Assembly (NCBI RefSeq): GCF_024713945.1
Contig: NC_134677.1
Location: 7,710,001-7,774,000 of the forward strand
Source: Dermatophagoides farinae
Taxonomy: Eukaryota; Arthropoda; Arachnida; Sarcoptiformes; Pyroglyphidae
Length of the DNA stretch: 64,000 nt
Direction of reading: 5' to 3'
Position 1 is the stretch's first letter. Each line of letters begins with the position of its first letter. Under the pieces are notes generated by a model. It searched no databases, was not told the origin of the DNA, and was given only the letters and a program-made list of their open reading frames with translations. Both the position numbers and the translations under genes were made by a program. This document shows positions 45,436 through 59,100 of the stretch, piece by piece.

Positions 45436-47804
45436 ATGGAAGAATATGTCGAATCGATGGAAGATCGTGATGGTATTCGATTCAATTGGAATCGTTGGCC
45501 ACAAACTAGAGTGGAAGCTGCTAAAGTGGTACTTCCATTGGGCTGTTTATTTACACCATTGAAAGAAACTCGTCGTGATGCTGCACCATCATCGCTCCAA
45601 TATGAACCGGTTGTTTGTGCTCGGCCAAATTGTCGATCCATTTTGAATCCATATTGTCAGGTATGTCTTGTACAATTTTGTAATTTAATATATAAAGAAG
45701 TAATTGGAGTAATAAAATAATTTATTTATTATCAAAGGTCGATTATCGAGCTAAAATTTGGGTTTGTCCTTTCTGTTTGAATCGGAATTCGTTTCCAAAC
45801 CATTATCATCAAATTACTGAAACATATAAACCTGCTGAATTGGGTCATTCTACTGTGGATTATACGATTTTACGAGCACCAATTAGTACACCGCCAATTT
45901 TTCTTTATGTCATTGATACTTGTATCGAGGAAGAAGAATTGAATGCATTGAAAAGTTCCATTCTTAATTCATTGAAATTATTGCCACCTAATGCATTAAT
46001 ATGTTTGATTACATTCGGTCGAATCATTAGCTTATGGGAAATCAATACAAATTTACGGTCTTTTGTATTTAAAGGAAGCAAAGATTATACAGCCAAACAA
46101 TTGCAAGAATGGTTGTGCATACGAAATGCCGTACAACAAGTCCAACAACCAATGCCGCAACATCCAAATTCACCAATGAATGTCAACAAAACCAATATGG
46201 CGCATAAATTTCTTCAGCCAATTTCACAAGCAGATTTCATTCTTACCGATATTATCAATCAGATTACTCGTGATTCTTGGCCAACTCCTCAAGCTAAACG
46301 TCCTCTTCGTGCTACTGGAGCTGCATTATCGATTGCTATCAGTCTATTAGAGATAACTTATCCAAATTGTGGTGCTCGCATAATGATGTTCATCGGTGGA
46401 CCTTGTACCACTGGTCCGGGAATGATTATCGATGATGATCTAAAAAACACGATTCGTTCACATCATGATATCGAAAAAGATAATTGTAAATACATGAAAA
46501 AAGCTATGAAACATTATCAAGCGTTGGCTCAACGGGCAGCCGTAAATGGTCATACAATCGATATTTATTCTTGTGCTCTCGATCAAACTGGATTACATGA
46601 AATGAAATATTGTGTCAATTCCACTGGTGGTCTAATGATTATGGGCGATTCATTTGATTCGAATTTGTTTAAATTGTCATTCACACGAGTGTTTGCAAAA
46701 GATAAAGAAGATCGTTTAAAAATGGCTTTCAATGCTGTGGTCGAAATAAAGACTTCTCGGGAGCTAAAAGTTTCCGGCTGTATTGGATCATGTGTATCGA
46801 TGAATGTTCGTAATCAATATGTTTCGGATACAGAAATCGGCATTGGAAACACTGCACAATGGAAATTTTGTTCGTTGACTTCAAGTTCGACAACTTCATT
46901 TTATTTTGACATTGTACAAACGCAAACGACCAATCAACAACAATACGGATTTATTCAATTTGTCACTCAATATCAAGGAATCGATGGTTATCGCCATGTA
47001 CGTGTAACAACAATTGGACGTGAATTCAGTACGACTGATTTTGCATTTGATCAAGAAAGTGCATGTGTTTTATTGGCTCGTTTAGCATGTCATCGGGCCC
47101 AAACCGAAGCTAATGGACCAGATGTACTTCGTTGGCTTGATAGAAATCTGATTCGTCTTTGTCAACGTTTTGGTGAATATAACAAAGAATCACCCGAAAG
47201 TTTTCGATTAGGTCCATTATTTAGCATGTTTCCACAATTTATATTTCACCTACGTAGATCACAATTTATACAGGTTTTCAATAACTCTCCCGATGAAACA
47301 TCATTTTATCGTCATTCATTATTCCGCGAAGATGCCTACAATTCTTTGGTAATGATACAACCGACATTACTTGCATATTCATTCAATGAGCCTACACAAC
47401 CAGTGATGTTGGATACTTCGAGTATCCATCCTGAACGAATTTTAATGATGGATACATTCTTCCATATTGTTATATTTCATGGTGAAACTATTGCTGCTTG
47501 GCGTAAAGCAAACTACCATCAACAACAAGGATATGAAGCATTCGCTCAATTACTTGGTGCACCGGTTAAAGATGCTCAAGATTTAATGTTGAATCGATTC
47601 CCATTGCCTCGATACATTGTTTGTGATCAAGGATCATCGCAGGCACGTTTCTTGTTATCTAAAGTGAATCCATCACTTACCCATAATTCAACAGCTGGTT
47701 TCTATGGTGATCGTGCACAAGCACCAGTTTTGACCGATGATGTTTCATTCGAATTATTCATGGAACATCTTAAAAAATTGGTCGTTTCATCGGCTTCAAA
47801 TTAA
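45436..47804 (+). CDS. SEC23A: Sec23, COPII coat GTPase-activating subunit
   Basis: Sec23 pairs with Sec24 in the inner COPII coat and stimulates Sar1 GTP hydrolysis during ER export. Exon 1 is 45436-45660 and exon 2 45738-47804, joined in phase 0 (donor GTATGT, acceptor CAAAG), giving 763 residues (human about 765). The zinc finger [15 protein letters not shown] | [13 protein letters not shown] spans the splice and has Cys-X4-Cys...Cys-X2-Cys spacing. Then follow the trunk ([29 protein letters not shown]), a beta-sandwich and helical domain ([13 protein letters not shown]) and a gelsolin-like end with [17 protein letters not shown], which carries the Sar1 GAP arginine finger of the family. 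It ends [20 protein letters not shown]. Convergent with the P5B ATPase gene. Confidence 0.97.
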
Positions 47805-48296
47805 TGTTTTTTTATGGCAATTATTCTGAAAAAAATGATGATTATTGTGTTTGATTGGAAATGAATGATGATGAAGTAAATGTTTTTTTAAGATGATAAT
47901 AATTTTTTTATTTTATTAAATTATAAAATTTTCATTAATTAGTAGTAATAGAGTTTGTGTGTTTGCAACAAGTGGAAAAAAAGATAAAAGTTTAACAGAT
48001 GGCAGCACTTTCATAAATTTAAATTAGATACACCAAATCAAATAGGCTTTGTTTAGTAAAATTTTTTTTTAGTTTATAAAATAAATAAAATTCAAATTAC
48101 AATATTTTTGACGATAATAATAGTAAAATAGGAAAAATGCAACATTCAAATTCGGTATGTTGTATGTGTATGTGTATGTGTATTATGGATGGATCGAATG
48201 TGGTGTTTGAAAAATAAAATGATGATGAATGAAAATGCAAAAATTGAGAAAATGAAAAAAAAAAACATAATCAACAAATGAAATATAATAAATTGT
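47805..48296. other. Intergenic region between convergent Sec23 and P5B ATPase genes
   Basis: 3' flanks of both genes: AT-rich, with A/T runs and AATAAA-like stretches on either strand. A CTCF-like CAGATGGCAGCAC lies at 47996-48008, between the two gene ends. GTAT repeats occur near 48157-48184. No coding signal. Confidence 0.6.
47996..48008 (+). promoter_or_regulatory. CTCF-like motif CAGATGGCAGCAC
   Basis: Fits the CTCF core AGRKGGCRS and shares 12 consecutive bases (AGATGGCAGCAC) with the 19422 copy; both lie between convergent gene ends. Function inferred. Confidence 0.4.
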
Positions 48297-51200
48297 TTAA
48301 ACTTTTAAATAGGCGTCATGATGATGATGATGATGATGATGATCACCATTAATAGGTAGTAGATTTGTATTGTGCTGTGTAGATTTTTCTGTATTCGATG
48401 AAATTATCATCATACCACCACCACCACTACCACCATCATTTGAATTATTAGATTCTAAAATATCCATAGATAATGGCGATGACAATGAAAGTTGTTGTGG
48501 TAACCATAATGTATTTTTATTTGTTTCTTTATCTAATGTTTTATATAAACATGATGACGATGATGATGATTCCGAAGATTTATTCAAAAAGTTAAAACAA
48601 TGAGATTTTTTGAATAAAAAGTAATCAACAACAATCACCTGTAAACAAACAAAAACAATGAAATTGAATTTCAATCACGAGCAGTAACAACATTTTTTTA
48701 CCTCTAAAAATATAGCCAAAATAAAATGTGCCAATGCAAGAAGTAGCATAGTGATTCTAAATTCCAGGGTAACATGTTTCATGAAGAGTTCGAAAAAATT
48801 TGCTATAAATACCGGTGGATAGACAACCAAGATAGCAGTCAATATTGTCATTACAATGAGCGAAAGAAGAAACAGTTCTAAAATGATATAAAAAATTATA
48901 TTAAATTAAATTATGATTCATAATTTATGGATATTGAATAATTACGATTCGTATATAAAGGCTGTCTGTATGGTTTGCCTTTGGAGAAAACAATGGCCAA
49001 TGTAATATATTGAAAAACGGATGAAGCGAATAATGCATAATTATCATGACTGGCTAAATCATCATCATCAGCATTGGCTACATGTGGCTGATACCAAGGT
49101 TGTTCTTTCACGATCATTATCGATAGCACTTGCATGATGGTGACTAAAATAATTTGCAATACAATGGAAGCCAATGGTGTTAATCCAATCAACGATGAAG
49201 GCGGTGGATTACGATCCAATCGATCAAATGCTCTATTACGACCAACTGTTGCGTTTTGAAATAATAATTCATATAAGAATATAGAGTATACTCATATAAA
49301 TTTCGAATATTGGATACTTACACAACATGACGAAAAGAGTGATCAAAAATAGATCGATGTAAAGGAATTCCTTGTCGGTTAAATTTGAATAAAACTGAAA
49401 TGCAAAAAAAAACAATCGATTAATGAATCATGAGAATTTATGAGAATTGTAACTAACCGTATAAAGAATTATCACAGAAATGAATTGAGTGAGACTGTAA
49501 CAAGCCATATATTTGAGAATGCCAAAAGCAGTAACAATTGAGGCTCGACCTTCTCTTATCAAAGTTGGAATACAGGAAATGTTTGGCCTTTTCGATGTGA
49601 ATGGTGATGCAACTGAAGCTTCAGTTTCTGATAATGATACACCGGCATGAGCTATTTTGTTTGTGAATGAATTCAAAGATTAATAATTGAAAAAATTGTA
49701 GAATAGAGGTTTTTTTTGCCACAAATACCTGCTTTGAGGGCGCCACAATCATTGGCGCCATCTCCACACATTCCAACGTAATAGCCAATTTCTTGAAGCA
49801 ATTCAATCAAGTATTGCTTTTGTTCAGGTGACATACGAGCAAACACAGTACCTCGAACGGCAACTCTTTTCAATATGTCAGGATAATGTTCACGTAAAAC
49901 ATGAAATGTTTTACCACTAACAGCAACGTGTGTTTTATCACGTTCATCCATTGATGACAATTTATATTTAATAGAATCAGAAATATGGGCAGCATTGGCA
50001 AATTTCCAATAAAGTTTCGGTACATCAGCGGTAACCGTTTCTGGATCAATTTCCAAAAGTATAACTTTATGCCATGGTTGTATCATGGAACATTCACGTG
50101 CAACGCTCAATGCTGTTAACATATTGTCGCCAGTAACCATAACAGTTCTGATGTTTGCCATAATCAATGTTTCAATAACTTCAGTGGTCTCTGGTTTCAA
50201 CATATTTCCCATGACTAGCAAACCAAGAAATGTTAGGTTTTTTTCCAGATCTTCGCGAGCTGCTCGTTGAATTTTATGATAATTCAATGATGTAAGAGGT
50301 CTATAAGCAAGTCCAAGAACCCGATATCCTTTTTCTGTATATTCTTGAAGCGTACTCGTATAATCAGAAGGCAGTGAAGTAGGATCACACAACGAAACAA
50401 TCATTTCTGGTGAGCCTTTTGCATGCAATTCAAATTGTGTTCCATTGATTTGTCGTACAACCACACTCATTCGTTGAAGACTTGATGAGAATGGAAATTG
50501 TCGAATAATACCGACTTCTTTGTTTTCATAATCGGATTTAGGTCTTACAACGCTTGGAGCCAATAAATCGTATTTGGAACTATCATTCACATCTGGTTCT
50601 TCCAATATCCATCCAGTAGCTTCAAACATTTTTTGATCTAAAGGATCACCAATCATTTTGCCTTCAATCAATGTTAACGAATGACACGATGCTAGACTAA
50701 TTAACAAAGGCCCGTATTCGAGATCAGCCAAATCAATGATTGAACTGCCAAATCGATTTAGCGTTTTATTTATTGGAACAATCTCAGAGAAGCTAAGATC
50801 ATCTTCTGTTAATGTTCCGGTCTTATCGAAACAAACACAATTGATACAACCACTAATATTGATCGATCTTGGTGAAATACAAAATATTTCTGATTCACGT
50901 AAACGTGATTGAGCAAACACCACGCCAATGGTCATTGCAGCAGGCAAAGCTGGTGGTATGACAATGGTGATCAAATCCAGAGCCTTAATCACAATACTTT
51001 GCCAATTGACTCCACGTTGAGTTTTCAATACAACTGTATAGATGAAACCGATCAAGGCCATCATTGCCAGAAATCCAACAAATTTATGTATATGACGATT
51101 TAATTTGAAATCAACTGGTTTTGGAAACATTATCGAACGAACTAGCTCTCCTTTGGCTGTTTGATAACCAATTCGGATGACAACAGCACGAACTTTGACA

Positions 51201-52566
51201 TTATTATAATAACGTGTTTGAATCACTTTGGTTCCACAGAACAATGTATGTTTAGCATGTTCTTTAGCATTATAGCTCATTTGTAATGAAGTACTAGGCA
51301 ATGGTGTCTTTGTTACTGGTACACTTTCACCTAAAGTAAAATTTAGTTATTAAAATCGAATCAATAAAAAAGAAAGACTTACCCGTAAGCATTGATTCAT
51401 TAACAATAACGTTTCCAGAAACAAGCACAGCATCACATTGCATTGTACAGCCAAATGAAGGTACTTCAATAATATCACCGGGAACAAGTTGTGTTGATTC
51501 AATCTTTTCATAAACATCATCTTTTGCTCTACAAACATTTACCGTATCGGTACCTTGAACGGTATCACGTAATTGTTTTTGATTTCTTCGGGTCTGTATA
51601 ACACTGGAAGTAAGTGAAAGCGCTGACATAACAACAATACAAGAAGCATAATAATAGTAACTATCACAAGTCCAAACAATCAAGCTGAATACTTGGAAAA
51701 TATAAAATGGTTCGAGTACTTCTTGAAACAATATTTGCATAACGGTTTGCACTGTCACTTCAATTTCATTCAATCCATAGATTTTCCTTCTATAAAATTG
51801 ATTTTTGATTAATGTGGTTGATTCTTTTTTTGATGCTGAATAAGAAAAAAATTCTTACCTTTGTTTTTGTTCTGAAGCAGTTAGACCTTTTTGATTGTAA
51901 AAATATGTGCATTTAATATCTTTGTCAAGGCCACGTACTTTATAAAATTCTTTCGAATCATTATCCCAAACGTATCGAACTTTTTTATTCTCAAAATAAA
52001 TGATTGAATCAACATATTCAAATTGACCATTTGCTTTTGGTATTGCTGACCAACCGGTTGGATTCGAATTTCCAATTTGATGATACGACAATTGATCATT
52101 CATAATATGTACAACATTTTCGGTAAATTTTTGCATAAAATGGTCCTATATAATATATGATGGTAATTGATGATAGTGTGATTAACAAAATTGTATTACT
52201 TACAATTAGCAAAACTTTTTTAGCATTCTCCAATGAACATTTATTGTGCGTACAGAACAACATCCAATGAGGTTTCCAATGAAAAATAAGCCGTAAAATT
52301 CCACAGGTTAAAATGATGGCTGCCCATGTAACGAAAGTTTTCAATGGATTAGGCGTAAAGCCATAGATTTCCTGTAAATATATATAAAATTCAATTTTTC
52401 AATTTTTGTTTTTATTTCTTCTAATTCTTACCATCTGATCTTCATCTTCAGCATTTATATATCTTACTCCGGGTCGAATTGGAGGTGGATTTACTTTTTT
52501 CGATTTAAATGCATCTGTTTTAGAGGCATAATGTTTATTAGTAGTTTTTTCAACATTATTATTCAT
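48297..52566 (-). CDS. ATP13A3: P5B-type cation-transporting ATPase (ATP13A2/3 class)
   Basis: P5B ATPases are endolysosomal polyamine exporters in the characterised animal members. Ten exons (minus): 52566-52432, 52371-52204, 52145-51859, 51789-51383, 51330-49729, 49651-49458, 49394-49322, 49245-48946, 48877-48702, 48638-48297. All phases agree and give 1,227 residues (human ATP13A3 about 1,226). Landmarks: the actuator VPGDIIEV and NESMLTG|ES; the P5B-type [12 protein letters not shown] in TM4; the phosphorylation site [11 protein letters not shown]; nucleotide binding with [37 protein letters not shown]; and the family-specific [19 protein letters not shown], followed by C-terminal membrane helices. 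The C-tail is poly-Ser, Gly and His, low complexity. P5A is excluded by the PPALP motif and the N-terminal layout. Assignment to ATP13A3 versus ATP13A2 is not decided by what I can see. Confidence 0.95.
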
Positions 52567-55500
52567 GATTGTGGAAAAAAAAACCATACGATGAAATGAA
52601 AATCAAATCAAATCAAATGAGTTATTATTATGACATTTATTTTACGAAACAACCAACCAGCCAAATGAGAAATAAAATCACCGGTCTAGCATCATTATTA
52701 ATTAGATAGATGTTCCAGATGTTAACAGTTCTCAACCAGGGTCAATACACAAACACTCACACGACAGACTAATTCACAAAAAAAAAATCAATTCTCCACT
52801 ACTAAAAACAATCGTCCAAACACAACAACATTTGGCATTGATTTCCCACACACACACACAGTTATCACAGTCATCAATTAGATTGAGATTGAATTTAAAT
52901 TAAAAAATAAAAAATGTACAGGAAGAGAAAAATCATCATAATAATAATAGTGTGTGTGTGTGTTTAGGGGGGGCGAAACAAACAACAAATCTAATCAAAT
53001 CAATATAATGATAACTAATAGTATGCTGATTATATATTGATGATGATGACAATGATACTTTTTTTCAGTTGTTTACAGGTATCCAATTAATGAAAATGAA
53101 AATATATATAGTTCGTCCGTATATTTCAACTATGAATAGTAATATATTTATTCAGATGAATGAATAAAGTATCAATAAATCAACAAAAACAAAACACACA
53201 GAGCTAAAGCTGAAAAAATGACAAATTGAATTATCATCAGGCATATTTGTATATGATACGTTTTGAAGATTGAGAAGAGAGAGAGAGAGACAAAGAGAGA
53301 AAACAAATCACATTTGCTAAGTGATTATTATTTAGCAGGTGAAACTAATCTAAATCTACAACAACAGCAAACTCATTTGTGATTATGAATTCAAAAAAAA
53401 AAAGAAAACCTAATTATTTGCTTTCTTTGGTCATGGCGTTTTCATTTTTCATTTTTGTTTCAAATGAAAAATCTAGATAATTTTTTTTATAGCTTTTTGT
53501 GACCGGTAAAGAGATCATAAAAAAAATAAAATTGTTGTAATGATCAATGTGTTTAAAAATTGACAATACACTTAATCACACATGTATTTTATATTGACAG
53601 GAAAATTTTTTTTTCTAAACAATAATTAAAACTATGCAGAATGTTTACCTTTATTATCTCTATGATTATTTGTTCCTTTATTATTGAAGGTATTGTATAA
53701 TTTTGGCTGAAGAAGTTCTCTTTCGTTTGGTTGTTGATGATAATCTTCATCTGCTTCGAAAACACTCATCCGTTCTTTTTTTTATTATTCTATTTTCTTG
53801 GTCGTAGGGTCAGTTCAGAACAGCAAAACTCTTTGAGCTTAGTGAATGAGGGTGGTAGGTGTTTGTTTGTTTGCCAGAAACTCGATGATGATGATGATGA
53901 ATATGGGTTGTAATTTGATGCAAATGAATTGAAATTATCTTTGATTGAAACAAAAAAAAAGAAAGATTAGAAAAAAAAATTTTCAAATCAACAAACAAAT
54001 ACAAAATACCTGATCACACGAATAGAAATGATGATTGATGAAAATGAAAAAAAATTGCACTTGAATTTAAATTTTTTCTTTTTTTTTGAAGATAGAAACG
54101 AAAAAAAAATTGTCAACAGTCACCAGGCGTCGTCGTTGTCATCATTTCGTTCGAATCAATATATCAAACTTTGGCTTAGTGGTTGATGGTTGATTTTGGA
54201 TTGATTACGTGAATATAATAGGCCAATTAGACAGACAAACAAATACGACAACGATAATCTGTGTGTGTTTGTGTCAATAAATAAATGATGATGAAAAAAT
54301 AGATTAATATTGTTTTTTTTTAGAAAAAAAAACAAAACTCAAAACAATTAACAATTACTAATCATCATCATCATCATCGTCATCATCATCATCATCATTT
54401 TTGGGTTGATAGACCTCAACAAGAAAAATTTTTACAACTTTCTATTTTGTACATGTTTGTTTGTGTATCAGGCAAACAATCTGATATTGCATAGAAATGA
54501 AACAAATCTATTTTTTTTTTTTTTTTGTTGCTGCCGATGAAATCTATTTTTCTACCATCGAATATCGATTTTAGAAAAAAAATGGATCATTTTAAATATC
54601 AAAAATTAAATACTTTGAACTTTAGCCTTTGGATCTTGTTGCTTTCGATTATAATAATGAAAAAATGGTGCCTTTAACGATGATGATTGATTACATTTTA
54701 AAATTAGCAAACCAGAAAAAAAAACTTTCAATGTGCGTGTGTCATTTTTTTTTTTTTTTTTTTTTTGATGACGAAGAATTCAATTTTTTTTCTCTAGACA
54801 CATACAGTATATCGTTTTTTTTACCGGAGCAACATTGAATTCACCAGAGAGAGAGAGAGAGAGATATGGAGAAAAAACGTGAGCATATCATCTGTATGTA
54901 TGTTGCATTCTTTTCTTGATTTCATTTGAATTTGAATTTCATACCATCATGATCATAAAAATTGTACTTGGTTGTCGTCACACACACACATACAATATGA
55001 TGATGATGATGAAAGCATGGCAAAAAAAAAGAAAAAGAAATTCACGGACAAAAACTAAAATACCAGAAAGAAGAAAAGAAAAAAAAAACTTACTTGAATT
55101 CAAACGAAATAATAACGATGATGATGATGATGATGATGACGATAAGATTATGATTTAATTATCATCACACATCATATATATAGAGAAGAATATATATCGT
55201 AATTAAAAACAAAAACGAAGGCAATCATCGAAGGATGTGCCTGTATTAGGATTTAACGACAACAACAACAACCAAAACACATTTTAACATGGTGTGGTAT
55301 TCGATATTCGAGTGTATGTTACATATACATCCACATACATACATTCGGCAACGTTGTTGAATGTTTTTTTTTCTCGTTTCCAATTCTTCTGCTTCTTTGT
55401 TGTTAGGTTGATGTGGTGGTTGTGTGACAAACAAACAGAATATGGTGTTTTTACACAACAAAAAAAAATTTAAGAACTAAAAAAAAAAAAATAAAATATA

Positions 55501-56185
55501 AAAACATACGACAATAACAAAATCATGCTCTTTATACTCCGCAAGTTTATTTATTTATTTTTGTTTTTTGTTCAAAAAAAAAATACGATGTTTGATGTCT
55601 CTGGTGTGTGTGTGTGTGTGTGTGTGTGTTTGATATTTTCAATAGACAAATCAACCACATCTTTTTTTTCCAGTTTATACATTGGCGCAGCGGCATTCAA
55701 AAGTTTTCCCGCATGCTCAGACACACACACACAACATACACTGAGTAGCTCATACTGAATAGTTATGTTTGTACTGAAAATAAGCAAGAATGGCCGGCTC
55801 ACAATATTGGCTTCATTTTTATACCACTACCATGCATGCATGTGCATGTACACATACGGTATTTGTTCCAGTTATTTTTGTTGAAAAAAAGTAGATAGAT
55901 TAATTTACATCGTATGAATTTGGTAATCAATGTGCGCGCGTAAATTTAAATTTTTTGTTTTTTTTTTGTTTGAAAATTATACGAAAAAATAAATGATTAT
56001 TATATTTATTCATCAATGTTTTTAATGCATAATATTTGAAATAAAGCGATGAATTATAATTGGTGAATAATTTCATTGTAAATGAAAATGTTCGAGTGTC
56101 AGTGTGTATGTGTGTGTGTATGGTAAGTGGAATAAAATAGCAGATCGTAATTAGATTGTAAATTACAAAACATAAAAAATGTTCA
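52567..56185. other. Intergenic region between P5B ATPase 5' end and NAD kinase 3' end
   Basis: Presumed P5B promoter and possible non-coding 5' exon on the left, NAD kinase 3' flank on the right. Contents: CA/GT tracts (52849-52861, 52950-52963, 55602-55630), GA tracts (53276-53291, 54845-54863), GAT/CAT runs (54361-54400, 55121-55140) and long T runs (54747-54765). Short frames are repeat-derived. No RNA gene recognised. Confidence 0.6.
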
Positions 56186-59100
56186 TCATTTATCTAAAGA
56201 ACTAACACTGCTTGATGAACTATGTATTAGATCAGAATATTCATCAAATTGTTTTTGTTTTTGTCGTACATTCCAATGTAAACATTCGGCCAATGATTCA
56301 AACCAATCACTAATTTGATCTTCAGCACAGATTGAAGGCACCGGATAAATTGATGTTGTTACACGAACACTATCGCCGACTTTTATTTCTTGTCTATTAC
56401 GACCATCGAATGATACCCATGCAGAATTTCGTGAATCAGGTGATACACAGATTTTTAGCTCAACACCGGCCGGTACAACAATTGGACGGAATGATAATGA
56501 ATGTGGACAGATTGGTGTTATCATCATGGCCGGTACACTTGGATGAATCATCGAGGCACCAGCTGCAACAGCATATGCTGTACTGCCGGTTGGTGTTGAT
56601 ACAATTAATCCATCACCTTGAACAGTAGTGATACGTTTACCATCGATATATAAATCAACATTAGACAGATATGGTGATGGTCCACGATCAACGACCATTT
56701 CATTTAATACTAAATGACAATGATTTTGTGGCTTAATCATATTGTTCTTATTATTATTATCATCACCATTATTCATGAAAATATTGTCGCTATCACGAAC
56801 AATATTACATCGTAGACGACTACGTAATGTTAAAGCTGCATTTCCTATACATTGTACCCATAACAAAACAAAACAAAAAATGAAAATAATGACCATCAAA
56901 GATTCATATTCCAACCTTTAAGAACATTATTGATTTGTTGTTGAAAATCATCAAATTCGAATGGTGTAAGAAAACCTAATGAACCCATATGGAAAGCCAT
57001 TACAGGTGGAACGCTTTCCTGTGTGTTGAAAAAATTAACAAATTGAATGAATGAACGATTGTCTTTATATTCATACCTGAAATAATGACGATGCATATAG
57101 TAGGGTACCGTCACCACCAAGACATACAATAAAATCTACTTTATCTGTAAGATCTTCGGTACCATCACGAAATGTTCGAACCTTATCTTTTATTGATAAA
57201 AATAATGGATTATTTTTCAGATGAACATCTTCAAGTACACTGGTTTCAATGAAAACTGTCATATCTTTTTCCTATGTTAACAAAAAATGAATGAATAAAT
57301 GAAACAAAAACAAACAAACAAACAAAAAAAAATCTCAATACAAACCCAAATTAGCCATTGAACTAGATCTAAAAATGGTTTAATAATCAATGAATCGTGA
57401 ATTTTTTTTATCACTAAAACACTGGCTGGTGTTTTATGCCAAATTAAATGTTGGCTAGCAGGATCTTGAATCGTCCTTTTTTTCCATAACAAAAAAAAAA
57501 TCAAATAAAAATCAAAAACTTTTTACAAACATTCTATTTTAACTTACATGACCATAGCAGGATTTCTCATAATACTTCCACATGGTCCAAATTGACAACA
57601 CTGATTCGGTGCATTCAATGATCGTGTTCGGCTATTTATAATCAATAAGAAGAAATCATTTTAGTCATATAGGTGAAAACAAAATTTTTTAAAAAAGAAA
57701 TGGTATAAAGAATCAATCGATTCGACAATCAGTTTTTCTTTTCTTTTTTTTTGGTTTCAACACTTGTTGTTGTTGCTGTTGTTATATATGACGAAGATAA
57801 TCTCTATAAATGTTTGGCTATATAAATGGAAAAAAAGCTTAAGAGGCTCGTCTTCGTCTATTTAAAAAAAAATTTGAAAAAAAGGGAAAAAAATGATCAC
57901 GACGACCACCACTACTACCGACGCCGCCACCACCATCACCATCATCATCATTATCGTCAATAATCATATTCAAAATTGTGGCCGGACGCCATTTAAAATG
58001 AAATGATAATAATGGCCTTTTGATGATCACGAACAAAAAAATGATGATGATGATGATGTTTGAAAGATTTCATAGTTGTTGGTCAACTAATGATATGAAT
58101 CATACGATGAATTGAATAAAGCAAATGCACACACACACAAACATCTCTCTATGGATCGATCAATCAATCAATCAATCATATAACCACAACAACAACAACA
58201 ACAACATTGGCTTTATTTTTTTTCTATTCTAAACAAATCAAGGTGAAGACTTTGAATTTTTTTTTTAAATTTTACTTGTTCATCATCATCATCATCCTCA
58301 TTTTTTTTCTTATTCAGAAAACCTTTCTACTTTTTTTTCATTAATCGTTTAGCGGTAATTGCATTCATTGTAATTGTGGTTATTGTCCAATGAAAAAACA
58401 TTGATGATGATGATTATAATCTGCAGAGACACAGACAATTTGTTTGAAACAAGAAGACAACATAATTGTATGGTGTAGTGTTTGTGTGTATCAAATTAGC
58501 TTTTTAAAACAATTTTCAAATATAATGGAAGGGTGATGATAGAACACAAAACACACATACAAACAAATAAAGAATTGACAATCAGCAACAACAACAACAA
58601 ATAAAAAATTCGATTAAGAACCATCATGGTAATCGTGGTAACCAACAAACGATAAAGAATACAGAATATAGATAAACTAAACTAAACAACTACTACCTTG
58701 TGCACTACAAATGAAAAACAGTGAACCGTAAGAATCAAAGATTTCAAGGTAAAAGTCATATGTAATTATCATTCATGAATATGAATGAATGAATGGAAAA
58801 TCAATAATTCTGGTAATTGTGTTTAGAATTTTGTTTCTTGGAATTTTTCTTTTTTTTTTATCAAATAAAAATTCATATGAAACGTATTCATTTTTATAGC
58901 TCTATTCTGATCTGACGCAAAAACAACAACAACAACAACAACGACGACGACAACGAAAACGACGATGAAAAAAAAACATGAACCAACAAGGACATATATT
59001 ATAATTAAATCATCAATAAATTTAAATTAATCATTACCCTCGAAATGAAATGAATAAATCAATGACAATGATAATAATAATGATGATGATGATGATGATG

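Noticed and set aside
57839-58036. Gly/Asp/Arg-rich minus-strand frame, considered as another NAD kinase first exon
   Set aside because: No GT donor in the right phase before its stop, and the composition is a triplet repeat.
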